A DNA stretch of 64,000 bases from Staphylococcus nepalensis. GTDB taxonomy: Bacteria > Bacillota > Bacilli > Staphylococcales > Staphylococcaceae. How positions within the stretch are numbered: position 1 is the first letter of the stretch; every line of letters begins with the position of its first letter. This document shows positions 1 to 8,027 of the stretch, piece after piece. The stretch spans positions 45,959-109,958 of the forward strand of contig NZ_BMCF01000009.1 in NCBI RefSeq assembly GCF_014635045.1, written 5' to 3'. Position numbers and translations under genes: made by a program. Below the pieces are notes generated by a model that was not told the DNA's origin, searched no databases, and saw only the letters and a program-made list of their open reading frames with translations.

Positions 1-772
1 TGACCAGTCGTTTTAAACGTTCTTCGGATTCTTTTGTGTAATTTCTATTTTCATGCGTTAAAAGTTTGAAATGGTTCGTGCAAGTAGAATCATAGCGCAC
101 ATCAATTGAACGCGGTGTAACTTCTACAATAGCAGACGCGAGTTGCTTATCCATGACAATATAACTAAAAGAACTTCTATGTGGTATTTCCTTTAAAAGT
201 TGAATTGCCTCTGACACATTTTTACAATACTGTAAAATGAGTCTGCCTATCATATAACAAACAAAGCCATCGCCAGGATGTTTACGATGCATAAAGTTGT
301 AACCCATAGCTAGACCGGCCTCGTTCATACCATCCATTCTCCCAGTTATACGAGATGTTGGGCCAATCTGCGCTAGCCCGCCATCATTTGGTTGAAATAG
401 TAAATAACGACCGTCATATGTAGCAGGGTGATAATCGTAATTGCGTACCATATAATCTTCACCTAAGAATACAGTACAGCCGCTATTTTTTAACGGGGTA
501 AAACGATAATGTCCAAAATTAAGTATCATTTGGTTAGTAGGAAGATTTAAAACTTCTTGCATCCCTTTTATCTCTTCCCAAATTTGAGGTGCATAAGTTT
601 GAAAAACATCGTAAGTCTCTTTGATATGGATATCAAAACGAGGCATACGTTTTTTCCATTCGCTTTCTCTATTTTTAAGCATGGGCGTTTGTTGCATCCA
701 TTCGGCGGTTTTTACGCCTAAATCAAAGTGGGACCCACGATGTGTTAAAATATCTGATTGTATATTTTGCAT
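1..772 (-). CDS. C45-type autoproteolytic acyltransferase/hydrolase (Ntn hydrolase), 3' part outside window
   Basis: An open frame of 257 codons starts at ATG 772 behind a TAGGAG ribosome binding site and runs off the left edge without a stop. The protein resembles the C45 peptidase / acyl-CoA:6-aminopenicillanic acid acyltransferase-like family. These are N-terminal-nucleophile enzymes that cleave themselves to expose a catalytic Cys and then hydrolyse or transfer amide-linked acyl groups. The segment NSGCTVF, with Cys99 as the presumed nucleophile, is followed by a conserved block including RNYDYHP and later GRMDGMNEAGLAMGYN, typical of the choloylglycine hydrolase/C45 fold. The residues before Cys99 would be removed on maturation. 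The natural substrate cannot be read from sequence. The family call is fairly safe; the C-terminus is not visible. Confidence 0.75.
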   Translation of the reverse strand, partial: MQNIQSDILTHRGSHFDLGVKTAEWMQQTPMLKNRESEWKKRMPRFDIHIKETYDVFQTYAPQIWEEIKGMQEVLNLPTNQMILNFGHYRFTPLKNSGCTVFLGEDYMVRNYDYHPATYDGRYLLFQPNDGGLAQIGPTSRITGRMDGMNEAGLAMGYNFMHRKHPGDGFVCYMIGRLILQYCKNVSEAIQLLKEIPHRSSFSYIVMDKQLASAIVEVTPRSIDVRYDSTCTNHFKLLTHENRNYTKESEERLKRLV

Positions 773-917
773 TTCTAAACTCCTATATTAAAGTGTAATC
801 TTACAAAAATGTCACTTCATTGTAATCTCACGTTAATTGTATTATGTTACTTCGACAGTTATGATAAGGATAACTTTTAAAACTAAATTTGTATGTTAGT
901 TGAATGAGGTGATGAGT

Positions 918-974
918 ATGTTAAATTATTATGGAAAATTAAGAGATGCTATATCAACTTGGTGGGGTAATTAA
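918..974 (+). CDS. possible 18-residue amphipathic peptide
   Basis: A short frame (MLNYYGKLRDAISTWWGN) has a good GAGGTG ribosome binding site seven bases before ATG 918; an ATG at 912 is too close to that site. On a helical wheel Leu2, Tyr5, Leu8, Ile12 and Trp15/Trp16 fall on one face and Asn3, Lys7, Arg9/Asp10 and Ser13/Thr14 on the other, as in small membrane-active staphylococcal peptides. I recognise no exact homologue and it is not a known PSM or delta-toxin sequence. No strong terminator follows. The frame may be fortuitous; the ribosome binding site and the composition are the only support. Confidence 0.3.
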   Translation: MLNYYGKLRDAISTWWGN

Positions 975-1211
975 CATCTACAATTATTTTATAGTAGTAT
1001 AATGTCAACTTCAAATAGTAGTGAGTATATTCGTGTCGATTGTTTTAACAGATTTAGATTTAATAATAATTTATTTTATGTCTTGAATATGGAATATTAC
1101 ATTAAAAATATTTAGAATAGTATATTTGGAAATGGGTATATATTTATTGATGTAGTTAAATGTGCTATCATAAATATTAGACATGTTAATAAATTATTGA
1201 GGTGAAACAGA

Positions 1212-1382
1212 ATGTGGAATTTTATTAAAGGTTTATTTAAATTTGTATTTGGTACAATCCTTACTGTATCATTAGCAGCAGGCATCGGTGCTGTAGTATT
1301 TGCTTATATTTTCAAAAAAGATTTTGAAGATATCGAAAGTAAAACAAAAGAAATTGTTTCAGATATTGAATCAAATAATTAA
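1212..1382 (+). CDS. small single-pass membrane protein, 56 aa, function unknown
   Basis: The frame starts at ATG 1212 with a GAGGTG ribosome binding site and ends just before a strong terminator, so it looks like a real monocistronic gene. The product has an aromatic, lysine-containing N-terminus (MWNFIKGLFKFVFG), one hydrophobic helix at about residues 9-36 rich in Gly and Ala, and an acidic/lysine-rich tail of about 20 residues (DFEDIESKTKEIVSDIES) that should form a short helix. This resembles the layout of YtxH-like small membrane proteins, but I do not recognise a specific family. No function is proposed. Confidence 0.7.
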   Translation: MWNFIKGLFKFVFGTILTVSLAAGIGAVVFAYIFKKDFEDIESKTKEIVSDIESNN

Positions 1383-1390
1383 TTTACTAA

Positions 1391-1419
1391 TAGAACACCC
1401 TAGAGTGTTCTATTTTTTT
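1391..1419 (+). terminator. rho-independent terminator
   Basis: The arms TAGAACAC and GTGTTCTA enclose a six-base loop and are followed by a run of seven T. It lies nine bases after the stop of the 56-aa membrane protein gene. Confidence 0.85.
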
Positions 1420-1747
1420 GTCTGAAATACTGATAAACAATCAAGGCTATGTATGATACAAATGTTAGATGACTGGTATTAAATGTCACTGCATAAATCT
1501 TTTAATCTTTAAAAAGGTTACTGCTTATGAAGGCCGACAGTTATTATGCAAACGCTCTAGTTCTTGTATGATTTTTCCTAAACTTCTTTACTTAAGGAAG
1601 AAAAAATTAAAAAGACAACATAGTTTCCTTTCTGACTTCCATATACAGTATGAATGTCTACATATTCAAAACGTTCAACGAAATTGTTAATGCTTATCTG
1701 ATTGAAGGAATTAAGCAATTTATAGGTTCAATCTATGTGAAGTAAGG
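1420..1747. other. gap without a convincing gene; possible decayed coding remnant
   Basis: No supported gene is present. A 73-codon plus-strand frame at 1469-1690 has no ribosome binding site and a non-protein-like composition. On the minus strand a protein-like stretch of about 38 codons without a stop (containing FVERFEYVDIHTVYGSQKGNY, read leftward from about 1697) is then interrupted by several stops. This could be a decayed gene fragment. I could not assign a parent gene. Confidence 0.4.
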
Positions 1748-2164
1748 TTAATGCCTAGTGTCGTGCGAGATTTGCATGATATCAAATAAAGACAATTTAA
1801 CGATTTCGTTATTATGACATGCATGACCTTTTAACGTCATATGAACCATATCTATATTTTTAATTTTCAGGATGGTATGTTCTAACCAACCATCTTGGTA
1901 ATATTCTATGTGGATAAGTGTATTTTTATGTAAAGCATAGTGTAATTGACTATTGAGTTCATTTAATTGATCGTCTGATAAAATAGGGCGGTCAATTTTA
2001 TTTTGATCTACGATATGCTGTTGTATAGCTTCAAATTGCTCAGGTAATGTAGCGAACGGGGCCCATTTAACCATACCACGCCCTTGTGGAATATTAGGGT
2101 TTAGTTTTTCTCTTGGAATTTTTCTGTAATCTGTTTCTTTATTATTGTATTTATCTGAATGCAT
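1748..2164 (-). CDS. YolD-like family protein
   Basis: This 138-aa protein carries the YolD signature near its N-terminus (RGMVKWAPFATLPEQFE, about residues 29-45) followed by the family's compact beta-rich domain. YolD-like proteins are often encoded beside Y-family DNA polymerases (UvrX/YqjW type) and are linked to SOS functions, but the molecular role is not established. Here the only Y-family polymerase gene, dinB, is 30 kb away, so this copy stands alone. ATG 2164 is preferred over a TTG at 2167 because the GAGGTG ribosome binding site is five bases from the ATG but only two from the TTG. Confidence 0.75.
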   Translation of the reverse strand: MHSDKYNNKETDYRKIPREKLNPNIPQGRGMVKWAPFATLPEQFEAIQQHIVDQNKIDRPILSDDQLNELNSQLHYALHKNTLIHIEYYQDGWLEHTILKIKNIDMVHMTLKGHACHNNEIVKLSLFDIMQISHDTRH

Positions 2165-2513
2165 CAAATCACCTCAATATCATAATAGAACATTCGTTCG
2201 TGTTTGTGCAAGTTATTCTTCAAAAATTTATAAATCTATTGTCAAAAGTAGGTAATAGGTAAATTTTCATTGAAAGTGGTATCATAAGTATGACAATGTT
2301 TTTCAACTAATGGAGACGGTTAAAGAAATGTTTAAAATGTATCATGGAAAATGATAGGATGACATAAGCATTTGGTTTAATAAGCAAGGTGAGTTTTTAT
2401 GAAGAAACATTATTTAAACGATGTATATGCATGTTTATCAATAAAAAACATTATATTGTCTTTTATTCGTAATATTTATTAAAATGAAAGTATCATAATA
2501 TGGAGGGGTTTAC
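2165..2513. other. 349-bp intergenic region upstream of pgl
   Basis: It holds the divergent start regions of the YolD-like gene and pgl. A 27-codon frame at 2399-2482 with an AAGGTGAG ribosome binding site is visible but unsupported by similarity. A candidate promoter for pgl lies at its right end. Nothing else is recognised. Confidence 0.4.
2456..2485 (+). promoter_or_regulatory. candidate sigma-A promoter of pgl
   Basis: TTGTCT (2456-2461) and TAAAAT (2480-2485) are separated by 18 bp, about 28 bp before the start codon of pgl and upstream of its GGAGGGG ribosome binding site. Neither hexamer is perfect. Confidence 0.4.
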
Positions 2514-3551
2514 ATGACAACAATAGGATATATTGGTTCATATACAAAAAAAGAAGGTAAGGGCGTCTACCGCTTTGAATTAGATGAACAAACGGGGACG
2601 ATTACTGAAGTGGAAACGGGTTATGAATTAGAAGCGTCGACATATGTAAATCAACATGACGCTTTTTTATATGCTGTAACACGAGAAGGGGAAGATTGTG
2701 GCATTGCAAGTCTTAAAATAGGAGAAGATGGCAAACTCAGTCTTATCAATAAATGTTTAGCTTCCACAAAAGGTAGCGGATGTTATGTTTCAGTATCGCC
2801 AGATGGTAAATATGTTTTTGAAGCGGTTTATGGTGCAGGGCTTGCTCGTATCTATGAAGCAAATCCAATTACGGGTGAAGTGGTTCGTTTAATCCAAGAA
2901 TTAGCACATGATTATCCTACAGGTCCTCTAGAAAGACAAGAGCAACCTCATGTTCATTATTTAGATACCACACCAGATGAACAGTATGTTGTAGCAATGG
3001 ATTTAGGTACTGATAAGCTTATAACATATGAATTTGGTGAAGAAGGTTATAGCGAATATGCCGTATTTGACTTTGAACCAGGTGATGGACCAAGACATAT
3101 TACATTTCATGAAAATGGTGAAATTGCTTATGTAGTTCATGAATTATCTAATGTTGTAAGTGTTATGCAGTACAAGAATGGTGAATTTTCGGAAATTGAA
3201 CGCCATGCAACGATTCCTGAAAATTTTGAAGGTGCTACAAAGTTAGCTGCGGTAAGATTATCTCATGATCAAAACTTCCTATATATTAGTAATAGAGGAC
3301 ATGACAGTATCGCAATTTTTAAAATAGGAGATAACGGAGCCACAATTTCCTTAGTAGACATAGTGGCTAGTGGAGGAGTATTTCCCCGCGATTTTAATAT
3401 TACTGAGACAGATGATTTCTTAGTTTGTGCACACCAAGAAGATGGTTATGAGCTAACTGTATTTAAACGAGATAAAGTGACTGGAAAATTAGAAAAATCT
3501 GATGGTCAATACACTGCACCAGAAGGTGTTTGTGTTCAGTTTTTACAATAA
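2514..3551 (+). CDS. pgl: lactonase family protein, probable 6-phosphogluconolactonase (YkgB/Pgl type)
   Basis: This 345-aa protein belongs to the seven-bladed beta-propeller lactonase family (Pfam Lactonase), whose characterised members hydrolyse 6-phosphogluconolactone to 6-phosphogluconate in the oxidative pentose phosphate pathway. It shows the family's N-terminal [19 protein letters not shown] and the later blocks [14 protein letters not shown] (about residues 143-156) and [13 protein letters not shown], which contribute the active-site His and Arg residues. There is no signal peptide, so it acts in the cytoplasm. A GGAGGGG ribosome binding site precedes ATG 2514. It is transcribed alone and converges on aldH through a shared terminator. 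The family call is safe; the precise substrate is inferred from relatives. Confidence 0.85.
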   Translation: MTTIGYIGSYTKKEGKGVYRFELDEQTGTITEVETGYELEASTYVNQHDAFLYAVTREGEDCGIASLKIGEDGKLSLINKCLASTKGSGCYVSVSPDGKYVFEAVYGAGLARIYEANPITGEVVRLIQELAHDYPTGPLERQEQPHVHYLDTTPDEQYVVAMDLGTDKLITYEFGEEGYSEYAVFDFEPGDGPRHITFHENGEIAYVVHELSNVVSVMQYKNGEFSEIERHATIPENFEGATKLAAVRLSHDQNFLYISNRGHDSIAIFKIGDNGATISLVDIVASGGVFPRDFNITETDDFLVCAHQEDGYELTVFKRDKVTGKLEKSDGQYTAPEGVCVQFLQ

Positions 3552-3559
3552 TAAAAAAT

Positions 3560-3600
3560 ATAAAAGTCCGAAAGCTAAATTTTAGTTTTCGGACTTTTAT
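3560..3600. terminator. bidirectional terminator between pgl and aldH
   Basis: A long hairpin (AAAAGTCCGAAA... / ...TTTTCGGACTTTT) carries T runs on both strands. It serves the convergent genes pgl and aldH. Confidence 0.9.
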
Positions 3601-3609
3601 ATTTTAATA

Positions 3610-4989
3610 TTATTTATTGAAAAAGGCTTTAATATACTTGAATTTCCCTTTATAAGGTGGGAAAAGTAAGCTTGATTCAAGCCGTGTAGATTTAAAAATA
3701 TATGATTTATCATGGCTAAATGTATCGAAAGTATACTTACCGTGATATTTTCCTATACCAGAAGCACCAACACCACCAAATGGTAAGTTTGGGTTTGCTA
3801 AATGCATTAAAGTATCGTTTATTGCGCCTCCACCAAAGGATAGTTCGTTTAAGACACGTTCTGAACTGTTTTCATCTTCGCTAAATAAATAAAGACTGAG
3901 CGGTTTAGGTTTAGTGCGTATTAAATCAATAGCTTCGTTAAAATCGTCATAAGTTATAATTGGCAATAATGGACCGAAAATTTCATCATCCATAATTTTT
4001 GAATTGATGGTAATGCCGTCTAAAATAGTAGGTGCAATATAATTTTCATCAGCATCTGTTTGACCGCCAAAACTTATTTCAGGTTTATGGATATTTAACA
4101 ATTCACTTAAACGGTTAAAATGCTTCTCGTTTACAATACGGCCATAATCTGGGCTTTCCTGTATATTTTCTCCATAAAATTCAGTGATTGTTTTTGTTAA
4201 CGCGCTAATGAGCTCATTTTTGACCTTACGATTTACAAGTAAGTAATCCGGTGCAACACAAGTTTGGCCTGCATTCGTAAATTTACCAAAGCTAATACGT
4301 TCACTTGCCACTTTGATATTAGCACTTTCGTCAATGATGGCCGGGGATTTTCCGCCGAGTTCTAAAGTAACAGGTGTTAAATGTTCACTTGCTGCCTTAT
4401 AAACAATGCGGCCAACTTGTTCACTACCAGTAAAGAAAATATAGTCAAAAGGTAATTGAAGTAAAGATTGTGTAGTTTCAGCGTTTCCCTGAATAATACT
4501 AATATACTCAGGGGCAAATGCATCTGTAATTATTTTCTCTATTATTTCTGATACGTTTGGTGTGTATTCAGAAGGTTTGAGTATAACAGTATTACCAGCT
4601 GCAATAGCACCAATTAATGGTTCTATGAGCAATTGGAAAGGGTAGTTGAAAGGACCGATAATTAAGACTGTGCCATAAGGTTCCTTCATAATATAGCTTT
4701 TAGTAGGAAACATATATAATGGCGTATTTACTTGTTTGGTTTTTGACCAATTTTTAAGTTCTTTCCGAGCTAATTTAATACTTTTTAATGTATAACCAAT
4801 TTCTGTTGCATATGTTTCTACTTTGTTTTTACCTAAATCTTTTTGAAAAGCTTCAAGTAATTCATTTTCATAGTTTTTAACACTTTTGCTTAACTGTTTA
4901 AGTTGTTTTTTTCTAAATTTAAGAGATTTAGTCTCATGAGTATTAAAATATTGTTTACTATTGTGGAAAGTTTGTTCTATTAAATTCAA
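3610..4989 (-). CDS. aldH: NAD(P)-dependent aldehyde dehydrogenase, class-3-like
   Basis: This 459-aa soluble enzyme oxidises aldehydes to carboxylic acids. The catalytic thiol is Cys244 in FTNAGQTCVAP, the general base Glu210 in TLELGGKSP, and the oxyanion Asn115 in GPFNYPF. The short length without an N-terminal extension and the C-terminal SYIFKSTRLESSLLFPPY segment place it with the class-3/YwdH-like enzymes that act on medium or long-chain aldehydes; the exact substrate is unknown. The start is TTG 4989, eight bases after an AGGAGG ribosome binding site, and this gives the same length as the S. aureus AldH protein. It is transcribed from its own leader, convergent with pgl. Confidence 0.88.
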   Translation of the reverse strand: MNLIEQTFHNSKQYFNTHETKSLKFRKKQLKQLSKSVKNYENELLEAFQKDLGKNKVETYATEIGYTLKSIKLARKELKNWSKTKQVNTPLYMFPTKSYIMKEPYGTVLIIGPFNYPFQLLIEPLIGAIAAGNTVILKPSEYTPNVSEIIEKIITDAFAPEYISIIQGNAETTQSLLQLPFDYIFFTGSEQVGRIVYKAASEHLTPVTLELGGKSPAIIDESANIKVASERISFGKFTNAGQTCVAPDYLLVNRKVKNELISALTKTITEFYGENIQESPDYGRIVNEKHFNRLSELLNIHKPEISFGGQTDADENYIAPTILDGITINSKIMDDEIFGPLLPIITYDDFNEAIDLIRTKPKPLSLYLFSEDENSSERVLNELSFGGGAINDTLMHLANPNLPFGGVGASGIGKYHGKYTFDTFSHDKSYIFKSTRLESSLLFPPYKGKFKYIKAFFNK

Positions 4990-5042
4990 ATATTATTCCT
5001 CCTAGTATATTGGCGATTTAGATAGCTCAAAATAGTTGATAA

Positions 5043-5076
5043 AAAACTGGAACATAACAATTATGTCCCAGTTTTG
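5043..5076 (-). terminator. terminator downstream of ppaC
   Basis: An imperfect palindrome AAAACTGG(A)ACATAA / TTATGTCCCAGTTTT with a three-base loop ends in a T run on the minus strand, about 60 bases after the stop of ppaC. It belongs to the GGGAC/GTCCC hairpin family seen throughout this window. Confidence 0.75.
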
Positions 5077-5137
5077 CTGTTTAGTAAAATATTTAAGTTT
5101 TCAATTTAACATAGTTATTTAAAATTATTGTGTTGAA

Positions 5138-6064
5138 CTAACTCAAAGCTTCCGTGATTTGTGGTACAACTTGTTTTTTACGTGATACAACACCTGGAAG
5201 GAAAGCGGTATTGTTTTCAAGTTGAACATTAAACGCAGAACCTACTTTATCTTTCTCTGCACCAACAACTAGAATTTTAGAGTCACTATTGATTATATCA
5301 GTTACAAGTAATACAAAAAGATCATACTTTTCATTTGTACTAACTTCTAACATTTCTTTTTCTAATTCTTCTTGGCGTTCAAATACTTCGTTAATGTCTA
5401 CAGTGTTAACTTGTCCAATACGTGTAATATAGTCACCCATGTTAAATGATTTTGCGTCCATATTTAATAGTTCAGTTGCAGTTTTATCAGTTGTAGAGGC
5501 TCCAGCTTTTAACATCTCTAAACCATACGCTTCTAAATCAACATTAGCAATTGATTTTAATGCTTCCGCAGCTTCAATATCTTCTTGTGTGCAAGTAGGA
5601 GACTTAAATAATAAGCTGTCTGAAATAATAGCAGAAATCATTAAACCAGCGATTTCTGGTTTAATTTCAAATCCACGTTCTTTATACATTTTGTATAAAA
5701 TTGTTGCAGTACAACCTACTGGCTCAGCACGGTAGTATAAAGGTGCTGCAGTTTCAAAGTTAGAAATTCTGTGGTGGTCGACTACATGTTTGATTGATGC
5801 TTTATCGATTGTATCAGCACTTTGTTGGAATTCATTATGGTCCACTAAAATGACGTTTTGATCATTTAAGTCATCGCTTAATAATGCTGGCGTTGAAACT
5901 TTAAACTGATCTAATGCGTATTGTGTTTCAGGACCTATTTCACCTAATCGAAAAGGTGTTGCCTCTGCGTTTCCTGTTTGTTGTTCAAAGTCTGCCATAA
6001 TAATCGCTGATGAAATTGCATCTGTATCTGGATTTTTATGACCGAAAATATAAGTTTTTGCCAT
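5138..6064 (-). CDS. ppaC: manganese-dependent inorganic pyrophosphatase (family II)
   Basis: This 308-aa cytoplasmic enzyme hydrolyses pyrophosphate to phosphate and so drives biosynthetic reactions such as NAD, nucleic acid and protein synthesis. All metal ligands of family II enzymes are in place: His9, Asp13 and Asp15 in GHKNPDTD, Asp75, His97 in the DHH motif (96-98) and Asp149. The C-terminal DHHA2 domain has the substrate-binding SRKKQ motif near residue 295. A GGAG ribosome binding site precedes ATG 6064. The gene is monocistronic, with its own hairpin terminator. It matches staphylococcal PpaC in length and motifs. Confidence 0.96.
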   Translation of the reverse strand: MAKTYIFGHKNPDTDAISSAIIMADFEQQTGNAEATPFRLGEIGPETQYALDQFKVSTPALLSDDLNDQNVILVDHNEFQQSADTIDKASIKHVVDHHRISNFETAAPLYYRAEPVGCTATILYKMYKERGFEIKPEIAGLMISAIISDSLLFKSPTCTQEDIEAAEALKSIANVDLEAYGLEMLKAGASTTDKTATELLNMDAKSFNMGDYITRIGQVNTVDINEVFERQEELEKEMLEVSTNEKYDLFVLLVTDIINSDSKILVVGAEKDKVGSAFNVQLENNTAFLPGVVSRKKQVVPQITEALS

Positions 6065-6118
6065 GTTTAAATTCTCCTTATTTTATATTTAGTTATATTT
6101 TATCATGATTTTGTATTG

Positions 6119-6670
6119 TTATTCTACTTCAGCACCTAGAGAATTTTTAAAGTGGTCTAAAGCCCATTGATGGCCCGTTGGATTAAACGACGCCACGCCT
6201 TTATGAGAGATTGAAATAGAATATCCTAAATTATATGCAGTAATAGCAGTATGGAGTACGCAAATGTCGGTACACACACCGACAATTTCTAAATGTGTAA
6301 TGTTTCTTTCGCGTAACATAATATCTAATGGCGTACCACAAAAAGAATCATAACGTGTTTTATCTAAATAATGTACATGATCGTTAAACAGGATATTTTG
6401 ATAAATATCATTTACTTTGCCATAAAGTTCTCTTCCTGTAGTATCTATTATATTATGAGGAGGGAAAAGTTTGTTTTCTGGATGATACGTATTTTCTTCA
6501 TAATGTAAATCCATAAGGAAAAAAATATTAGCTTGTTTATTGTTATAAGCTTCAATTCTTTCGATAATATAATTTTCAATTTGTTGACCAGGAAGGCCAC
6601 AAGTTAATTTACCATTATCAGCCACAAAATCATTTGAATAGTCGACAATGATAAGTGCGCTATTTTTCAT
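6119..6670 (-). CDS. pncA: nicotinamidase / isochorismatase-family cysteine hydrolase
   Basis: This 183-aa cytoplasmic protein has the nicotinamidase catalytic triad: Asp10 (IIVDYSNDF), Lys104 (DKTRYDSF) and Cys137 (GVCTDICVLH). Candidate metal ligands are Asp54, His56 and His63. The enzyme deamidates nicotinamide to nicotinate, the first step of the salvage route continued by pncB and nadE about 5 kb away. The start chosen is ATG 6670, nine bases after GGGAG; an in-frame TTG at 6688 overlaps that site and has no ribosome binding site of its own. Isochorismatase-family members can have other substrates, but similarity to the S. aureus nicotinamidase and the local NAD genes favour this role. 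Confidence 0.85.
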   Translation of the reverse strand: MKNSALIIVDYSNDFVADNGKLTCGLPGQQIENYIIERIEAYNNKQANIFFLMDLHYEENTYHPENKLFPPHNIIDTTGRELYGKVNDIYQNILFNDHVHYLDKTRYDSFCGTPLDIMLRERNITHLEIVGVCTDICVLHTAITAYNLGYSISISHKGVASFNPTGHQWALDHFKNSLGAEVE

Positions 6671-6808
6671 ATTATGTAACACTCCCAAAATTTTAGATTA
6701 CAGCCATTATATCTTAAGTAGTTAAATCAATAAAGATGCAAATAAAGCGTTTAAGAAACTTTGTATTAGTTTATTATAGAGTATGAAATTGAGAAGGAAG
6801 GTGGATTA

Positions 6809-7897
6809 ATGCGGATTAATGCTAAACAATTTGGTTTGAAAGGAAAGGACAAACGAGCAGATACACGTGCAATGCAAAAAGCATTAAAATATGCTAAAAA
6901 ACACAAACATACTACAATCTATGTCCCTAAAGGGGAGTATCATATACATAGACCACTGGTAATATATGATTCCACGACCTTAATACTGGATGATGAAGCG
7001 GTATTAAAAAGAGTAGGTAAAGATACATTATTGAAAAATGGAAACTGGTTAAAATCTTATTATGGATATGATGGTAATGGGCATATACATATTGCTGGAG
7101 GTACATTTGATATGAATGGGTATCAATATCCGTATAACAATACTGCAATGTGTATGGGGCACGCAGAAGATATTCAAATCATAAACGTCACATTTAAAGA
7201 TGTGGTTGGGGGTCACGCACTTGATGCATGTGGAATCAACGGTTTATATATCAATAGATGTCAATTCCTAGGATTTAATGATAATAATGGTACACGCCCA
7301 TTTTCTGAAGCGGTACAACTAGATATCCAAGTAAAAGGCGCTTTTCCTAAGTTTGGCGCTACTGATGGGACAATAACTAAAAATGTAGTGATTGAAAATT
7401 GCTATTTTGGAGGTTCTAAAACGCCTCATATGGATGCATGGAACAGGGCGATTGGCTCTCATGCAAGCAGGTATAATCAATTTTACGAAAATATTCATAT
7501 TCGATTTAATACGTTTGAAGGCATGAACCAATACGCGCTCACACCTTTAAAATCTAAAGATATATTTGTGCATCATAATGTATTTAAAAATTGCGTGGGC
7601 GGTTTACGTTTTTTAGCAGTCAAAGATGGCAAAAATGCACAAGATCTCAAAGGGAATGTAAGGCCGACGCAAGCAGGAAAGAATTTATATATTTATCGTA
7701 ACCAATTTTTGGGTTATATGGCTAAAGATGCAATTCGTATCCAAAGTTACAATAATATAAAGCACAATCGTGTTTTAATCGCTCAAAATAACTTTGGTTA
7801 TAGTCATCAAACCTTATATTTGAAAGATATACAGAACTTGCAACTTTTAAGTCAAGGAAATATAAAAATTAAAAAAGTGAATGTGAAATCAATTTAA
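6809..7897 (+). CDS. right-handed parallel beta-helix protein (pectate lyase superfamily fold)
   Basis: This 362-aa protein has the N-terminal pattern of the pectate_lyase_3/GH28-like superfamily: a short helix-strand start (FGLKGKDKRADTRAMQKAL), the capping strand TTIYVPKGEYHIHRPLVIYDSTTLILDDEAVLKR, then repeated beta-helix coils with stacked Asn and aromatic residues, for example VVIENCYFGG, IHIRFNTFEG, IFVHHNVFKNC and LYIYRNQFLGY. No signal peptide is visible, which is odd for a polysaccharide-active enzyme. Related proteins occur in staphylococcal chromosomes and phage tail modules, and the substrate is unknown. The start has a strong AAGGAAGGTGG ribosome binding site. It is monocistronic, divergent from pncA. 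Confidence 0.7.
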   Translation: MRINAKQFGLKGKDKRADTRAMQKALKYAKKHKHTTIYVPKGEYHIHRPLVIYDSTTLILDDEAVLKRVGKDTLLKNGNWLKSYYGYDGNGHIHIAGGTFDMNGYQYPYNNTAMCMGHAEDIQIINVTFKDVVGGHALDACGINGLYINRCQFLGFNDNNGTRPFSEAVQLDIQVKGAFPKFGATDGTITKNVVIENCYFGGSKTPHMDAWNRAIGSHASRYNQFYENIHIRFNTFEGMNQYALTPLKSKDIFVHHNVFKNCVGGLRFLAVKDGKNAQDLKGNVRPTQAGKNLYIYRNQFLGYMAKDAIRIQSYNNIKHNRVLIAQNNFGYSHQTLYLKDIQNLQLLSQGNIKIKKVNVKSI

Positions 7898-8027
7898 ACG
7901 TCGCTTAGTTTCACATTTCTGAGTTAAAACATTAATATATAATATTGAAATCTAATTAGAATTATATTATGTTATAGAGTGATAATTTAAGAAAATTCAG
8001 AAAACATCTGAAATAAGGGGGAACATT

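Noticed and set aside
1469..1690. 73-codon plus-strand reading frame
   Set aside because: It has no ribosome binding site, an unusual composition rich in Cys, Lys and Ser, and lies right after a terminator; it is not reported as a gene.
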